This document shows positions 1 to 9,813 of a stretch of 64,000 bases of DNA, one piece after another. How positions within the stretch are numbered: the first letter of the stretch is position 1; every line of letters begins with the position of its first letter. The notes below the pieces were generated by a model that saw only the letters and a program-made list of their open reading frames with translations, was not told where the DNA came from and ran no database searches. The position numbers were made by a program, and so were the translations under genes. The DNA is taken from contig NZ_CP041982.1 in NCBI RefSeq assembly GCF_014522305.1, forward strand, positions 625,001 through 689,000, written 5' to 3'. Source of the stretch: Lactobacillus sp. PV034. Its GTDB lineage: Bacteria; Bacillota; Bacilli; Lactobacillales; Lactobacillaceae.

Positions 1-292
1 GCGTTAATTTTTGTAAGATAAAATATACCAGCGGAAAAGCAACAGTATAAATACCAAAATAACCAAAATAATAACTATCAGCTAGTATTCCTATCCCGAG
101 TACTAACCAGATATTATTTTTATTCAAATCGTCAAAAAGCGCAATTAAGCAAATACCCACGACAGTAAACCAACAAGCTGCACCCCAATTAGGATGATAA
201 AACACCTTTTGAAAAGCTAGGGCTAACGAACCATCAAGAATCATTGCGAAAAATAGTGCAATTCCGACATACCATTTACATAATGTTGTCAC
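1..292 (-). CDS. mreD: MreD, rod-shape membrane protein (5' part only)
   Basis: This is the N-terminal part of a very hydrophobic protein that runs off the left edge of the window. About 97 residues are visible, starting with the GTG at 290-292, which shares one base with the mreC stop codon. The visible part holds about three membrane segments, with short loops such as DDLNKNN. Position directly after mreB and mreC and the hydrophobic profile fit MreD, the integral membrane partner of MreC in the elongasome that guides lateral wall synthesis. The identity rests mainly on gene order, because MreD is poorly conserved in sequence. A later ATG (MILDGSL) is possible, but the GTG gives the usual translational coupling. 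Confidence 0.8.
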   Translation of the reverse strand, partial: MTTLCKWYVGIALFFAMILDGSLALAFQKVFYHPNWGAACWFTVVGICLIALFDDLNKNNIWLVLGIGILADSYYFGYFGIYTVAFPLVYFILQKLT

Positions 293-1143
293 TATTCTTC
301 CACCTTTCTTTTGATTACACTTACAACAGATGGATCATTTAAATTTCCTGCAGGCTTAACTTCAATAATATCCGATAAACCGAAACTATCACGTGTAGTC
401 TTGGTAACAGCTCCAATTAACAATCCTTTTGGAGAGTTACCACCCATGCCACTGGTATATATTTTAGTACCCTTTTTTAGCTTACTTGCATCTACTACTT
501 GGGTAAATGCAAGTTGATTTTTACTCATAACAGTAATAATGCCATGGACTTTTTTTCCACTAGTAGAATCAGCTTCAACTGAAAAACGATTAGCTGATTT
601 ATCTGTTGAAGTAATTAGCTCAACCTTTGAACTAGTGGTATCAACTTCAATTACGCGTCCAATTACGCCTCCACCTGACATTACCGGCATATTCTTTTTA
701 ACGCCAGCTCGTGAACCTTGATTAATAATTAAAAGATCTGACCAGGTATCAGGACTACGTGAAATAACACTTGCATCTACTATATCATAATTAGTCAAAG
801 TATCTTTAAGTTTTAAAGCATCTTTAAGTTGTTGATTTTCAGCTTCTAAAGCACTATTTCTAGCCTTTGTTTGGGCAAGACTATTAATTTGTTGCTTTAA
901 ATGATCATTTTCATTTTCTGCTTCAACTAACTGACTAACACTATCAGCACCACCTGAAACTAATCTGATAGGCCAATCCACTACCTGACTAACAATTGCC
1001 ATTGTATCGTTACCTAGGCGCTGTACAAACAAAGGCGACTTTCGATTATTTCGCATCCTTACCGAAATAGAAAGCATGCACAAAACCCCAATAATGATAA
1101 TTAAAATTGTTAGAACTTTTCTATTTCCAAAAAACTTTTTCAT
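292..1143 (-). CDS. mreC: MreC, rod-shape determining protein
   Basis: The product of 283 aa has a short basic N-terminus, one membrane anchor at about residues 10-28, a coiled coil at about 68-112 and a C-terminal beta-rich domain with the typical glycine-rich stretches (GSRAGVKKNMPVM, TSGMGGNSPKG). This is the standard MreC layout. MreC dimerises outside the membrane and links MreB filaments to MreD and the RodA/PBP synthase. It lies 46 bp behind mreB and overlaps mreD by one base, so the three form one operon. No unusual residues were seen, and length is normal for the family. Confidence 0.95.
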   Translation of the reverse strand: MKKFFGNRKVLTILIIIIGVLCMLSISVRMRNNRKSPLFVQRLGNDTMAIVSQVVDWPIRLVSGGADSVSQLVEAENENDHLKQQINSLAQTKARNSALEAENQQLKDALKLKDTLTNYDIVDASVISRSPDTWSDLLIINQGSRAGVKKNMPVMSGGGVIGRVIEVDTTSSKVELITSTDKSANRFSVEADSTSGKKVHGIITVMSKNQLAFTQVVDASKLKKGTKIYTSGMGGNSPKGLLIGAVTKTTRDSFGLSDIIEVKPAGNLNDPSVVSVIKRKVEE

Positions 1144-1189
1144 TTACTACATATCCTAATAATAAAAGCCGGCAATTGCCGACCCCTAC

Positions 1190-2191
1190 TTACTTAACTT
1201 TACGCATTACTTCAATATTCTTTAATGATTCACCGGTTCCAATGGCAACACAATCAAGTGGATCTTGTGCAATAAAGACAGGAACTTTTGTAGCATCTGA
1301 GATAACTTCTGGAAGATTCTTTAGTAACGCACCACCACCAGTTAAAACAATTCCGTGGTCAATTACATCAGCAGCAATTTCAGGAGAAGTTTCTTCAAGA
1401 GTTTCTTTAATTGCAACAATAATGCTTTGAACCACTTCTTGAATAGCTTTAGCAATATCAACAGCATCAATATCAATGGATTTTGGTAAACCTGTTACTA
1501 AATCACGTCCACGGATATTTAATGATTCAATTTCGCTAGCTTTTTCAATAGATGCTGAACCAATTTGCATCTTAATAGCTTCAGCTGTACGTTCACCAAT
1601 TAATAAATTAAAGTTTTGGTGAATATAGGCTGAAATAGCACTATTAAATTTATCTCCTGCCATTCTAGTTGAACGTGATGAAACAATTCCACCTAAAGAA
1701 ATAGTAGCTACATCAGTAGTACCACCACCAATATCGACAACCATTGAACCAGTTGGATCCATAACTGGAAGTCCAGCACCAATCGCAGCTGCAAATGGTT
1801 CTTCAATAACATAAGCTTCGCGAGCTCCTGCAACTCTAGCTGCATCAATTACGGCACGCTTTTCAACTTCAGTAACTCCAGAAGGAACACAAATCATTGC
1901 TGCTGGTTTTGAATTGCCAACTGTCTTTTCAATAAAGTACTTGAGCATTGCAGCAGTAGTATCGTAATCAGCAATTACACCATCTTTCATTGGACGAATA
2001 GCCTTAATTGAAGCAGGCGTTCTACCAATCATTTCTTTTGCTTCAGAACCTACAGAAATAACTTCACCAGTTTGTGTATTCTTTGCTACTACTGATGGTT
2101 CTCTTAAAACAATACCTTTTCCTTCAGTATAAACGAGAGTATTGGCTGTACCTAAATCAATACCAATATTCTTACTTCCAAATCCAAACAC
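1190..2191 (-). CDS. mreB: MreB, actin-like cell shape protein
   Basis: The 333 aa protein is an actin-fold ATPase. The phosphate-1 motif is at the N-terminus ([12 protein letters not shown]), phosphate-2 follows at about 155 ([13 protein letters not shown]) and the adenosine motif is near the C-terminus ([12 protein letters not shown]). The N-terminal MFGFGSKN is the usual short membrane-binding helix. It polymerises on the inner membrane face and directs peptidoglycan insertion. It heads the mreBCD operon and has its own promoter just upstream. A second, related MreB lies at 33373-34368 beside rodA, so the cell has at least two. Confidence 0.97.
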   Translation of the reverse strand: MFGFGSKNIGIDLGTANTLVYTEGKGIVLREPSVVAKNTQTGEVISVGSEAKEMIGRTPASIKAIRPMKDGVIADYDTTAAMLKYFIEKTVGNSKPAAMICVPSGVTEVEKRAVIDAARVAGAREAYVIEEPFAAAIGAGLPVMDPTGSMVVDIGGGTTDVATISLGGIVSSRSTRMAGDKFNSAISAYIHQNFNLLIGERTAEAIKMQIGSASIEKASEIESLNIRGRDLVTGLPKSIDIDAVDIAKAIQEVVQSIIVAIKETLEETSPEIAADVIDHGIVLTGGGALLKNLPEVISDATKVPVFIAQDPLDCVAIGTGESLKNIEVMRKVK

Positions 2192-2263
2192 GTTAGATCT
2201 CTCCTTAATTAGTTAATTTATTTTCTTAATTAATGCTAAATTTGTCGGTATTTAGTCCCTGTA

Positions 2264-2275
2264 ATTATAGCATAC
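2264..2275 (-). promoter_or_regulatory. Extended -10 promoter of mreB
   Basis: On the minus strand a perfect TATAAT (2264-2269) is preceded by TGC, giving an extended -10 element about 75 bp upstream of the mreB start. No good -35 is visible, which is common with an extended -10. This suggests the mre genes can be transcribed independently of radC and the genes upstream. Confidence 0.55.
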
Positions 2276-2326
2276 AAAACTTAAACTTACCTCTTAGCTT
2301 TAAGAATTTAAAAACCTTAAGAGAAT

Positions 2327-2950
2327 CTATAACAAATTTGCTTCACGCATACTGAGATAATTCTTATCAGTCACGATGAAATGATCAATAAATTCTAGCC
2401 CCATCATTACACTTGCAGCCTTGATTTTTTTAGAAATTTCAATGTCTTGGTGAGATGGTGTGTTGTCTCCACTAGGATGATTATGTACCAAAATAAAGCC
2501 AGCGCAATTATATAAAACAGCCCACCTAAAAATATCACGGGGATGAACTATAGCTTTGTTTAAAGTTCCTTGAAATACTAATTTTTCAGCAATAATTTTA
2601 TTTTTAGTATTTAAAAAAATCACAAATAATTGTTCTTGCTCTTGACCACAAAGTTTATCACACAAATAGTATCCTACCTGTGAACTTGAACAAAAAGCTT
2701 CTAATTTTCCTGCTTCGACTTGCTTAATGCGCTTATAAATTAGTTCTACACAGAGAGCTAATTGCGGCCCGCAATTTTTACTGCGCGCAAATTCCCAGAG
2801 ATCTTTAAAATCGGAAATTTTCATTTCATTTAGCCAAGTCTGAAGTTGGGCAAAATTCATAACTTGCATCTGTTCAAAATAATTAAACAAGCTAATCATC
2901 AATTCTTTGTCACTTTGCAAAGGATAAGGATTAAAATTTTTTTCTTTCAT
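2327..2950 (-). CDS. radC: RadC family JAMM-domain protein
   Basis: The 207 aa protein has the RadC/UPF0758 C-terminal MPN/JAMM domain with the metal motif HNHPSG followed by a downstream Asp (SGDNTPSHQD). The N-terminal region contains the usual helical, HhH-like part. I chose the ATG at 2948-2950 (MKEKNF) because GGAGG lies just upstream; an in-frame ATG four codons earlier is part of that ribosome site itself. The historical link to DNA repair is weak and the biochemical role of RadC is unsettled. The gene sits between the HAD phosphatase and mreB, the usual order in lactobacilli and bacilli. Confidence 0.92.
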   Translation of the reverse strand: MKEKNFNPYPLQSDKELMISLFNYFEQMQVMNFAQLQTWLNEMKISDFKDLWEFARSKNCGPQLALCVELIYKRIKQVEAGKLEAFCSSSQVGYYLCDKLCGQEQEQLFVIFLNTKNKIIAEKLVFQGTLNKAIVHPRDIFRWAVLYNCAGFILVHNHPSGDNTPSHQDIEISKKIKAASVMMGLEFIDHFIVTDKNYLSMREANLL

Positions 2951-2979
2951 AAATACCTCCATCCCTTATTACGACAAAA

Positions 2980-3657
2980 CTACTTAACTTGACTTAAGAA
3001 CTTATCGAAACTGTCATAAATTAACGCATATTCTTTATCAGCAGCTGTTGGCTCCTTTAAATCAGGAATCATGACACAATTAATACCTGCATTTTTAGCT
3101 GCCATTACTCCAGTACTAGAATCTTCAAAAATTAATAAATTTTCTTTAGGAAGAGCTAATTTTTCTTGTGCCATTAAATAAATATCAGGAGCAGGTTTGG
3201 GCTTTAACTGATTTTCCAAAACATCTTTATAACTGAGTCTAAATTTAAAATACTGTCTAATTCCTGTCAGCCACACAAATTTATCAACTACTTTTTGATA
3301 ATTGCTTGAAGCCATTCCCATTTTTAAATTTTGCTCATCAAAAAAATCTAATGCTTTCTGAACTCCTGGACGCAATTTTAGTTTACCTTGATCGCTCCAT
3401 TGCCAAACTATCTCGTCTGTTCTTTTGATGAATTCATCTCTTACTTGATGGTTTGGAAAATATTGGTGATAAAATTTTTCCATTTGTTCATTACTGGCAC
3501 CAATTAATTTTAAATATGAATCATCAGGAATATTTAAGTTAAACTCATGCGCTGCCTGCACATTAGCTTGCCAATACAACTTTTCTGAATCTACCAAAAG
3601 ACCATCCATATCAAAAATTAGTCCTTGGATGTCATTTTTAAGTCCTTTAACTTTCAT
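2980..3657 (-). CDS. HAD-superfamily phosphatase, beta-phosphoglucomutase-like
   Basis: The 225 aa protein has all HAD motifs: nucleophile motif DMDGLLVDSE at about 16-25, motif II serine in MASSN, the motif III lysine in KPKPAPDIY and motif IV FEDSSTGVMAAKNAG. A helical cap sits between motifs I and II, as in subfamily IA (PgmB/GPH type). The substrate cannot be read from the sequence; a small phosphosugar or nucleotide is likely. Its start overlaps the folC end by 11 bp, so the two are translationally coupled within the valS-folC-radC run. Confidence 0.9.
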   Translation of the reverse strand: MKVKGLKNDIQGLIFDMDGLLVDSEKLYWQANVQAAHEFNLNIPDDSYLKLIGASNEQMEKFYHQYFPNHQVRDEFIKRTDEIVWQWSDQGKLKLRPGVQKALDFFDEQNLKMGMASSNYQKVVDKFVWLTGIRQYFKFRLSYKDVLENQLKPKPAPDIYLMAQEKLALPKENLLIFEDSSTGVMAAKNAGINCVMIPDLKEPTAADKEYALIYDSFDKFLSQVK

Positions 3658-4906
3658 CTTTTTCCTCCCAGTAATTTAAGATTGCACCAACCAAATAAAA
3701 AGATCCAGTTACAATTAAGATATCATGCTTTTCTAACTTATTCTTAGCTAGGTCAAAGGCGGCTTTAAAGTCTTCAATATACTTCGCTCTATTCCTAATC
3801 GAGCTGGGAAAATCCTCAAGTTTTGCTGCTCTAGGATAATTAATTCTAGTTAAAATGAGCTTTTCAGAAGACTTAAATTCAGAAAATACTTCTTCAAGAT
3901 CCTTGTCCTTCATCATTCCCATTAAAAAATATAGATTTTGATGTGGGACTTTTCGGACATAGTTTAACAAATTACTAATTGCTTGCACATTATGGGCTCC
4001 ATCAAGAATAATCATTGGCTGCTCTTGAATAACTTGATAACGGCCTGGAATTACTGTTGTATTAAGGGTCTCACTTATTTCTTGAGCACTTAATTTGAGT
4101 GATAAAAGAGTAACAACTTCAATGGCAAGCGCCATATCAATTGCTTCGACGTCAGAACGAAAAGCAAGATAAAGATTATATTTATTATTAGAGAAATATA
4201 CCTTTTTTGCTCCAATAATTTCTATTTTAAAATCTTTTCCATATTGAAAATAACTTGCTTTAACTTCTTGTGCTTTTCCTTTTAAAATTTCCTCTGGTTC
4301 AGTATCAATCTTTCCAAGTACTACTGGTTTATGTTCTTTAATAATGCCACTTTTTTCACGGGCGATATCTTTAATGGTTGGCCCAATAATATCTTCATGA
4401 TCTAAACCAATTGAAGTAATTACACTTACTTCAGGATTAATTACATTAGTTTTATCGTGTTCACCACCAATCCCAACTTCAATTACAGCATAATCACTTT
4501 TTTTATACGCAAACAGCCAAAATGCCATTGCAGTTTCAAATTCAAATGTTACTAAGCTAAATTGCGGTTTACTTTTTCTGATTTGATTAATTGCTTGATT
4601 TACTACTTGATAGGCATTGATTAAATCTTCATCACTTATCAATTCCAAATTTACTTGAATTCTTTCATTAAATTTAGAAATATAAGGTGATACAAAAAGG
4701 CCGGTTTTTAAACCAGCCTTTTTTAAAAGATTAGTAATGTAATAAGCAGTAGACCCCTTCCCATTTGTCCCAGTTACATGAATTGTTTTAACTTTATTTT
4801 GGGGATTACCTAAATAAGCTAATACTTCCTTAATATAGGAAAGATCATTCTTTTCATGGAGCTTAGGCAAATGTTCAATCTGGTTAATTACTTCTTGAAC
4901 TTTCAT
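3647..4906 (-). CDS. folC: Folylpolyglutamate synthase / dihydrofolate synthase
   Basis: The 419 aa Mur-ligase-fold enzyme has the P-loop VTGTNGKGSTAYY at about 44, the GIGGEHDKTNV region and the GAHNVQA motif at about 290 that binds ATP/metal in FolC. It adds glutamate to folates in the cytoplasm, so that folates are retained and better used by C1 enzymes. The ATG overlaps the valS stop by one base, giving translational coupling. Length is normal. Whether it also has dihydrofolate synthase activity cannot be told from the sequence. Confidence 0.94.
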   Translation of the reverse strand: MKVQEVINQIEHLPKLHEKNDLSYIKEVLAYLGNPQNKVKTIHVTGTNGKGSTAYYITNLLKKAGLKTGLFVSPYISKFNERIQVNLELISDEDLINAYQVVNQAINQIRKSKPQFSLVTFEFETAMAFWLFAYKKSDYAVIEVGIGGEHDKTNVINPEVSVITSIGLDHEDIIGPTIKDIAREKSGIIKEHKPVVLGKIDTEPEEILKGKAQEVKASYFQYGKDFKIEIIGAKKVYFSNNKYNLYLAFRSDVEAIDMALAIEVVTLLSLKLSAQEISETLNTTVIPGRYQVIQEQPMIILDGAHNVQAISNLLNYVRKVPHQNLYFLMGMMKDKDLEEVFSEFKSSEKLILTRINYPRAAKLEDFPSSIRNRAKYIEDFKAAFDLAKNKLEKHDILIVTGSFYLVGAILNYWEEKDES

Positions 4907-7545
4907 TAATTACTTTCTTTTAATTCTTGAATACGTTGACGGACGCCAGCTAATTGACTTTCATAATCAGCCTTCTTAGCCTTTTCTTTATCAACAACAG
5001 CTGCTGGTGCATGATCAACAAATCCTTTATTAGCTAATTTCTTTTCAGCACGTACAACTTCATCTTCAAGACGTTTTTCTTCTTTTTCCATCTTGGCAAT
5101 TTCGTCATCAACATTGACTAATTCAGTTAATGGAACAAAGATTTGCGCACCTGGAACAACCGCATTCTTAGCAAGTTTTGGTGCATCAACACTTGTGCTT
5201 ACCTTCAAAGTCTTAGGATGTAAGAAGTTTTCAACATATTCTGCATTATCAGTCAAAATATGTTGGTTCTTTTCATCATCTAATTGAATTAAAATATCAA
5301 TTTCTGATGACATTGGGGCATTAACTTCCATACGAATATTACGTACTGCCTTAATCACTTCAATTAAGAAGTCCATTTCTTCATTAGCAGCTGAATTTTC
5401 AAATTCTTTATGGGTAGTTGGATATTCAGCAACCATGATACTTTCACCATCATGTGGCATTGACAACCAAAGTTTTTCAGTTACAAATGGCATAATCGGG
5501 TGCATCAAACGTAAAATTTGATCCAAAATCCAAATTAAGTTTTCTTGCTTACGAGCCTTTAATTCTTCATCATTACCATTTAAAGCGACCTTAGCCATTT
5601 CAATATACCAATCACAGAAGTCATTCCAGATAAAATTATAGAGTAATCTTCCTGCTTCACCAAATTGATATTCATCAAATAAGTGCGTTACTTCACCAAC
5701 AGTCTGATTCAAACGGTCAAAAATCCACTTATCAGCTAAATCAAACTTAGTTGTATCTGGCATATGAGCTGGTTGGGCATCTTCTGGCAAGTTCATAATT
5801 ACGAAACGACTAGCATTCCAAATCTTATTAATGAAGTTCCAAGCAGCATCCATTTTAGTATAACTAAAACGAGTATCTTGACCAGGCGCAGTACCATTCA
5901 GTAAGAACCAACGGAGTGCATCGGCACCATACTTATCAATGACATCCATTGGATCAATACCATTACCCAATGACTTAGACATTTTACGTCCTTGTTCATC
6001 ACGAATTAAACCGTGTAACACAACATCATCAAAAGGTTTTTCTTCAGTAAAGTGTAAACTTTGGAAGATCATTCTTGATACCCAGAAGAAAATAATGTCA
6101 TAACCAGTTACTAAAGCATTAGTAGGGAAGTAACGTTTAAAATCTTCTGAATTAGTATCAGGCCAACCCATAGTTGAAAATGGCCATAAAGCACTTGAGA
6201 ACCAAGTATCTAATACATCTGGATCTTGTTCCCAATTTTCGATATCTTTAGGTGCTTCTTCTTGTACGACCATTTCACCAGTTTTTTTATTGTACCAAGC
6301 TGGAATTCGGTGGCCCCACCATAATTGACGTGAAATAACCCAATCATGAACGTTTTCCATCCATTGCTCTAAAGTATGAGCAAATCTTTCAGGAACAAAG
6401 TTAACTTTATTTTCACTATCTTGGTTTTCTAAAACCTTATCTGCTAAAGGCTTCATCTTAACAAACCATTGGGTAGATAATCTTGGTTCTACTTGAACAC
6501 CTGAACGTTCTGAGTGACCCACAGAGTGAACAATAGGCTCTACTTTAATTAAGTAACCTTCATCTTCTAGATCTTTTACTAGAGCTTTACGAGCCTCAAA
6601 ACGATCCATACCTGCATATTTACCAGCTTTATCATTCATCGTACCATTGGAATTCATCACATTGATTCTTTCAAGATTGTGACGATTACCTACAGCAAAG
6701 TCGTTAGGATCATGAGCTGGAGTAATTTTAACAAGACCAGTACCAAATTCTGGATCAACGTGTTGGTCTTCAATAATTGGAATATGACGACCTACTAATG
6801 GGAGAATTAATTCCTTCCCAACTAAGTCCTTATATCTTTCATCCCCGGGAGCAACAGCAACCGCAGTATCACCAAACATAGTTTCAGGACGAGTAGTTGC
6901 AATTTCAACAAAGCCTGAACCATCAGCAAATGGATACTTAATGTGGTAGAAGGCACCATTATCATCCTTGTGAATAACTTCAATATCACTTAGGGCAGTT
7001 TCTAACTTAGGATCCCAGTTAATGATATATTCACCACGATAAATTAAGCCTTCATTATAAAGCTTAACAAAGACTTTCTTAACCGCTTTTGATAAACCAT
7101 CATCTAAAGTAAATCTTTCACGAGAATAATCAAGTGATAAACCAAGCTTAGACCATTGGCTCTTAATAATATTTGCGTATTCATCTTTCCAAGCCCAAAC
7201 TTGTTCTAAGAATTTTTCACGTCCTAATTCATGACGATCCTTACCTTGTTCACGTAAACGAGCCTCAACCTTAGCTTGAGTTGCAATTCCAGCGTGATCC
7301 ATTCCTGGTAAGTACAAGGTATCATAACCTTGCATTCTCTTTAAACGAATCAAAGTATCTTGAATTGCAGTATCCCATGCGTGACCCAAGTGTAATTTAC
7401 CAGTTACATTTGGTGGAGGGATAACAATTGAATAAGGGTGAGCTTTTTTATCACCAGATGGCTTAAATAAATCTTCATCAAGCCATTTTTGGTATCTACC
7501 TTTTTCAACCTCAGTTGGGTTGTATTTAGGTGCTAGTTCTGACAT
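4906..7545 (-). CDS. valS: Valyl-tRNA synthetase
   Basis: The 879 aa class Ia synthetase carries the HIGH-type motif ([11 protein letters not shown]), the CP1 editing domain, KMSKS ([10 protein letters not shown] at about 525) and a C-terminal coiled-coil arm of about 65 residues, the ValRS signature. I take the ATG at 7543-7545 (MSELAPKYN) because GGAGG lies just before it. An open reading frame reaching 69 bp further upstream runs through the T-box terminator and is not coding. Expression should respond to uncharged tRNA-Val through the T-box leader upstream. It is the first gene of the valS-folC-HAD-radC run. Confidence 0.97.
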   Translation of the reverse strand: MSELAPKYNPTEVEKGRYQKWLDEDLFKPSGDKKAHPYSIVIPPPNVTGKLHLGHAWDTAIQDTLIRLKRMQGYDTLYLPGMDHAGIATQAKVEARLREQGKDRHELGREKFLEQVWAWKDEYANIIKSQWSKLGLSLDYSRERFTLDDGLSKAVKKVFVKLYNEGLIYRGEYIINWDPKLETALSDIEVIHKDDNGAFYHIKYPFADGSGFVEIATTRPETMFGDTAVAVAPGDERYKDLVGKELILPLVGRHIPIIEDQHVDPEFGTGLVKITPAHDPNDFAVGNRHNLERINVMNSNGTMNDKAGKYAGMDRFEARKALVKDLEDEGYLIKVEPIVHSVGHSERSGVQVEPRLSTQWFVKMKPLADKVLENQDSENKVNFVPERFAHTLEQWMENVHDWVISRQLWWGHRIPAWYNKKTGEMVVQEEAPKDIENWEQDPDVLDTWFSSALWPFSTMGWPDTNSEDFKRYFPTNALVTGYDIIFFWVSRMIFQSLHFTEEKPFDDVVLHGLIRDEQGRKMSKSLGNGIDPMDVIDKYGADALRWFLLNGTAPGQDTRFSYTKMDAAWNFINKIWNASRFVIMNLPEDAQPAHMPDTTKFDLADKWIFDRLNQTVGEVTHLFDEYQFGEAGRLLYNFIWNDFCDWYIEMAKVALNGNDEELKARKQENLIWILDQILRLMHPIMPFVTEKLWLSMPHDGESIMVAEYPTTHKEFENSAANEEMDFLIEVIKAVRNIRMEVNAPMSSEIDILIQLDDEKNQHILTDNAEYVENFLHPKTLKVSTSVDAPKLAKNAVVPGAQIFVPLTELVNVDDEIAKMEKEEKRLEDEVVRAEKKLANKGFVDHAPAAVVDKEKAKKADYESQLAGVRQRIQELKESN

Positions 7546-7551
7546 AATTTC

Positions 7552-7790
7552 CTCCATAAAAAAAGTCCTAGACATTAGTCTAGGACGATTGAATTCTAAT
7601 AACCGCGGTACCACCTAAGTTAGATACATTATGTATCTCTCTTGAATGCGGTAACGTTGCAAATAAACGGCATAACTTACTTATTAATTCAGCTATTCAG
7701 CTAACTAAGCTACAAACAAATTTCCAGCCTTTCAGCAACCTGGCCTTTCTCTGTTAATGAAATTCGTACCTCTTAGTTCTTGCTTTGTTA
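7552..7790 (-). ncRNA. T-box leader of valS with terminator
   Basis: On the minus strand the leader contains the T-box itself (AGGTGGTACCGCG, about 7602-7614) followed by a strong intrinsic terminator, a nine-base stem GTCCTAGAC/GTCTAGGAC with a run of seven T (about 7556-7586). Further upstream lie the AGAGA-like and GGTTGCTGAAAGG stem I elements. The basal stem I pairs ACTAAG with CTTAGT; the specifier loop 3' strand reads GTTTGTAG, so GUA is the likely valine codon. A TATAAT lies at about 7794-7799. Uncharged tRNA-Val should stabilise the antiterminator and switch valS on. Confidence 0.93.
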
Positions 7791-7845
7791 AAAATTATAG
7801 CATGTTTGCGTTAAATAAAAAAGAACTCAATTTTTATCAATCCAT

Positions 7846-8964
7846 TTATCGTTCTCCTGGAGAAACCGGTAGTGTAAATTTAGTTGAAGAAACTTTTTCA
7901 ACTTTTGTTCCATTTATATTATATAATTCTCCAACTTTTTCAAAAGTTATGGTCTCTGTACTTTCTTGATATGGTTCTCCATTTTGTAATTTAGGACTAT
8001 TTTCAGGTAATGGACCTCCCGTCATTATTACATCAAATTTTAGTTTATATTTATCAGCACCTAATTTTTTATACTTTATATTACTTGCAAAATTAGTTGG
8101 CATGCCTGATGTCCAATAAGTTAAATGATCAGGCCGAAATGAGTAAACATCAGTAGGTTCTTGAGTTCGTGGAAGATCCTCATCACTATATTCCCCAACG
8201 ATATCAGCAGGAATACCAGACTTCCAGTGACCAGCGTCAGAATCATTATCATCAGCATCCGTAGACTTTGAAGAAGAGATATTTTTGATTAATGACTTGA
8301 TTATACTCATGTCATCACCAAATGTATTCTTTAAGCTATCCTTAGAAAAGGTAGTAGTTCCATCATTAGAAACCACAACTTCATCTTTTTTAACATCAAC
8401 ATCCACACTGCCATATTCATTGGATAAAGTATATGAATTAGACGAATTCTTTTGTGCAGTTAATTCGCCATCTTTAAAATAATCTTTTACTTCATCAATT
8501 GCACTAGCTGAATCTGAATCCTTGGCTTTATAGGCAATATACCCCATCATCATCCATTCATCATTACTATATTCAGAAGAAGTTTGATGAGTATTTTGGG
8601 TCTGCTTTTTAGTAGAAGGTGTCGCTTTCTTTGTAGTTGGCTTCTTACTTTGGACAGTTTTAACTTCAGCATTCTTATTATTTAAATATTGATGGCCAGC
8701 AAAGATCCCTCCACCAATAATTACGACAGCTAAAACGCCACCACAAATCCACATGATTTTTTTATTATTAGGTTTCTTTACCTTAAAATTGGCACGGGTA
8801 GGTGGCACTGTATTATTACTTGATAAATTAGAATTATCTTTAGTTTCAAACTTATTAACTGGTGAAGAATTAATTTCTTTTTTCTTTAACTGATAGCCAC
8901 AGTTTCCACAAACATTATCACTGTCTTTAACTGGTTTCCCACAATTAGGACAAAATTTCTTCAA
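7846..8964 (-). CDS. Zinc-ribbon membrane-anchored protein with lactobacillar C-terminal domain
   Basis: The 372 aa protein starts with a zinc ribbon (FCPNCGKPV...VCGNCGYQL), followed by a polar Asn/Ser-rich linker, one membrane segment at about 70-92, a Thr/Lys-rich linker and a C-terminal domain of about 240 residues outside the membrane (WMMMGYIAYKAKD region, then a DADDND linker and a beta-rich end). Start is a TTG at 8962-8964 preceded by GAGGAG. The architecture (cytoplasmic zinc finger, one TM, extracellular sensor-like domain) is shared by many lactobacillar proteins of unknown role and resembles TcaA-like envelope stress proteins. No enzyme motif is visible. It is transcribed alone, between rsuA and valS. 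Confidence 0.75.
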   Translation of the reverse strand: MKKFCPNCGKPVKDSDNVCGNCGYQLKKKEINSSPVNKFETKDNSNLSSNNTVPPTRANFKVKKPNNKKIMWICGGVLAVVIIGGGIFAGHQYLNNKNAEVKTVQSKKPTTKKATPSTKKQTQNTHQTSSEYSNDEWMMMGYIAYKAKDSDSASAIDEVKDYFKDGELTAQKNSSNSYTLSNEYGSVDVDVKKDEVVVSNDGTTTFSKDSLKNTFGDDMSIIKSLIKNISSSKSTDADDNDSDAGHWKSGIPADIVGEYSDEDLPRTQEPTDVYSFRPDHLTYWTSGMPTNFASNIKYKKLGADKYKLKFDVIMTGGPLPENSPKLQNGEPYQESTETITFEKVGELYNINGTKVEKVSSTKFTLPVSPGER

Positions 8965-9065
8965 TATTCTTTCTCCTCGTTAGTTGCAATTATTAATCTA
9001 GCAATCAGTTTACCTTTTAAATTTCATCTATGTCAATGAAGCTATTATCTAAAAATAATCTTCTC

Positions 9066-9103
9066 TAAAGATTAAAAGTCTAGGGATTACTCCCCAGACT
9101 TTT
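9066..9103 (-). terminator. Terminator overlapping the rsuA stop codon
   Basis: On the minus strand AAAAGTCTGGGGA pairs with TCCCTAGACTTTT around the rsuA stop codon (9087-9089), with a T run at the 3' side. The stem closes the pepO-rsuA transcript. Confidence 0.75.
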
Positions 9104-9809
9104 TCAATTTTTCCAATTCTGCTTCAGTCAGTTCACGGTATTGTCCCCGCTTTAATTGCGGATCTAAATGTAAACTGCCCATTTGTAAACGATCTAGTTC
9201 AAGGACCTTCATCCCTACTGCACCAAACATACGCTTAATTTGATGGTACTTACCTTCCTTGATTGTAATTCGAATCTTACTTCGATCCTGACTTTCATCA
9301 ACGCTTAGAATTTCCAATTTTGCTGGTTTTAAAACTGTATCATCTTTTAACTTCATTCCAGCTGCAAAATCTTCTACTGTCTGCTGACTAACTTGTCCTG
9401 CAACTAATGCTTCATATACTTTATCAACGTGCTTAGTCGGTGCTAATAATTCATGATTCAATTGTCCATCATTTGTAATCAATAATAATCCCGTGGTATC
9501 TTTATCCAATCTACCAACTGGTGCTAAACCTTTGTACCTATCTTTGCTCTTCAATAAATCAATGACAGTCTTTTGGTGTAAATCTTCAGTAGCAGACAAG
9601 ACTCCTTTTGGTTTATTAAATAAAAAATAATGATACTGCTGATAAGCTATCTCTTGACCATTTACTTCGACCAGATCATTCTCTTTTACTTTTTCCTTAG
9701 GTGTTTTGACCTTTTGCCCATTAATCGTGACGCTACCGGCTTTGATTAATTTATGAACTTCTTTTCTAGAACCAACATTCATATTGGCTAAATATTTATC
9801 AATTCGCAT
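9087..9809 (-). CDS. rsuA: 16S rRNA pseudouridine synthase, RsuA type
   Basis: The 240 aa protein has an N-terminal S4 RNA-binding domain (MRIDKYLANMNVGSRKEV) and the RsuA/RluB/E/F catalytic domain with the signature GRLDKDTTGLLLITNDG, whose Asp is the catalytic residue, and KPKGVLSAT before it. It converts a uridine in 16S rRNA (516 in E. coli numbering) to pseudouridine. Short length and the ATEDLHQKTV region favour RsuA over RluB. It starts 4 bp after the pepO stop and is probably cotranscribed. Confidence 0.9.
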   Translation of the reverse strand: MRIDKYLANMNVGSRKEVHKLIKAGSVTINGQKVKTPKEKVKENDLVEVNGQEIAYQQYHYFLFNKPKGVLSATEDLHQKTVIDLLKSKDRYKGLAPVGRLDKDTTGLLLITNDGQLNHELLAPTKHVDKVYEALVAGQVSQQTVEDFAAGMKLKDDTVLKPAKLEILSVDESQDRSKIRITIKEGKYHQIKRMFGAVGMKVLELDRLQMGSLHLDPQLKRGQYRELTEAELEKLKKSGE

Positions 9810-9813
9810 AATT

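Noticed and set aside
7546..7614. Longer N-terminus for ValRS
   Set aside because: The added codons fall in the T-box terminator, and a good ribosome site exists before MSELAPK.
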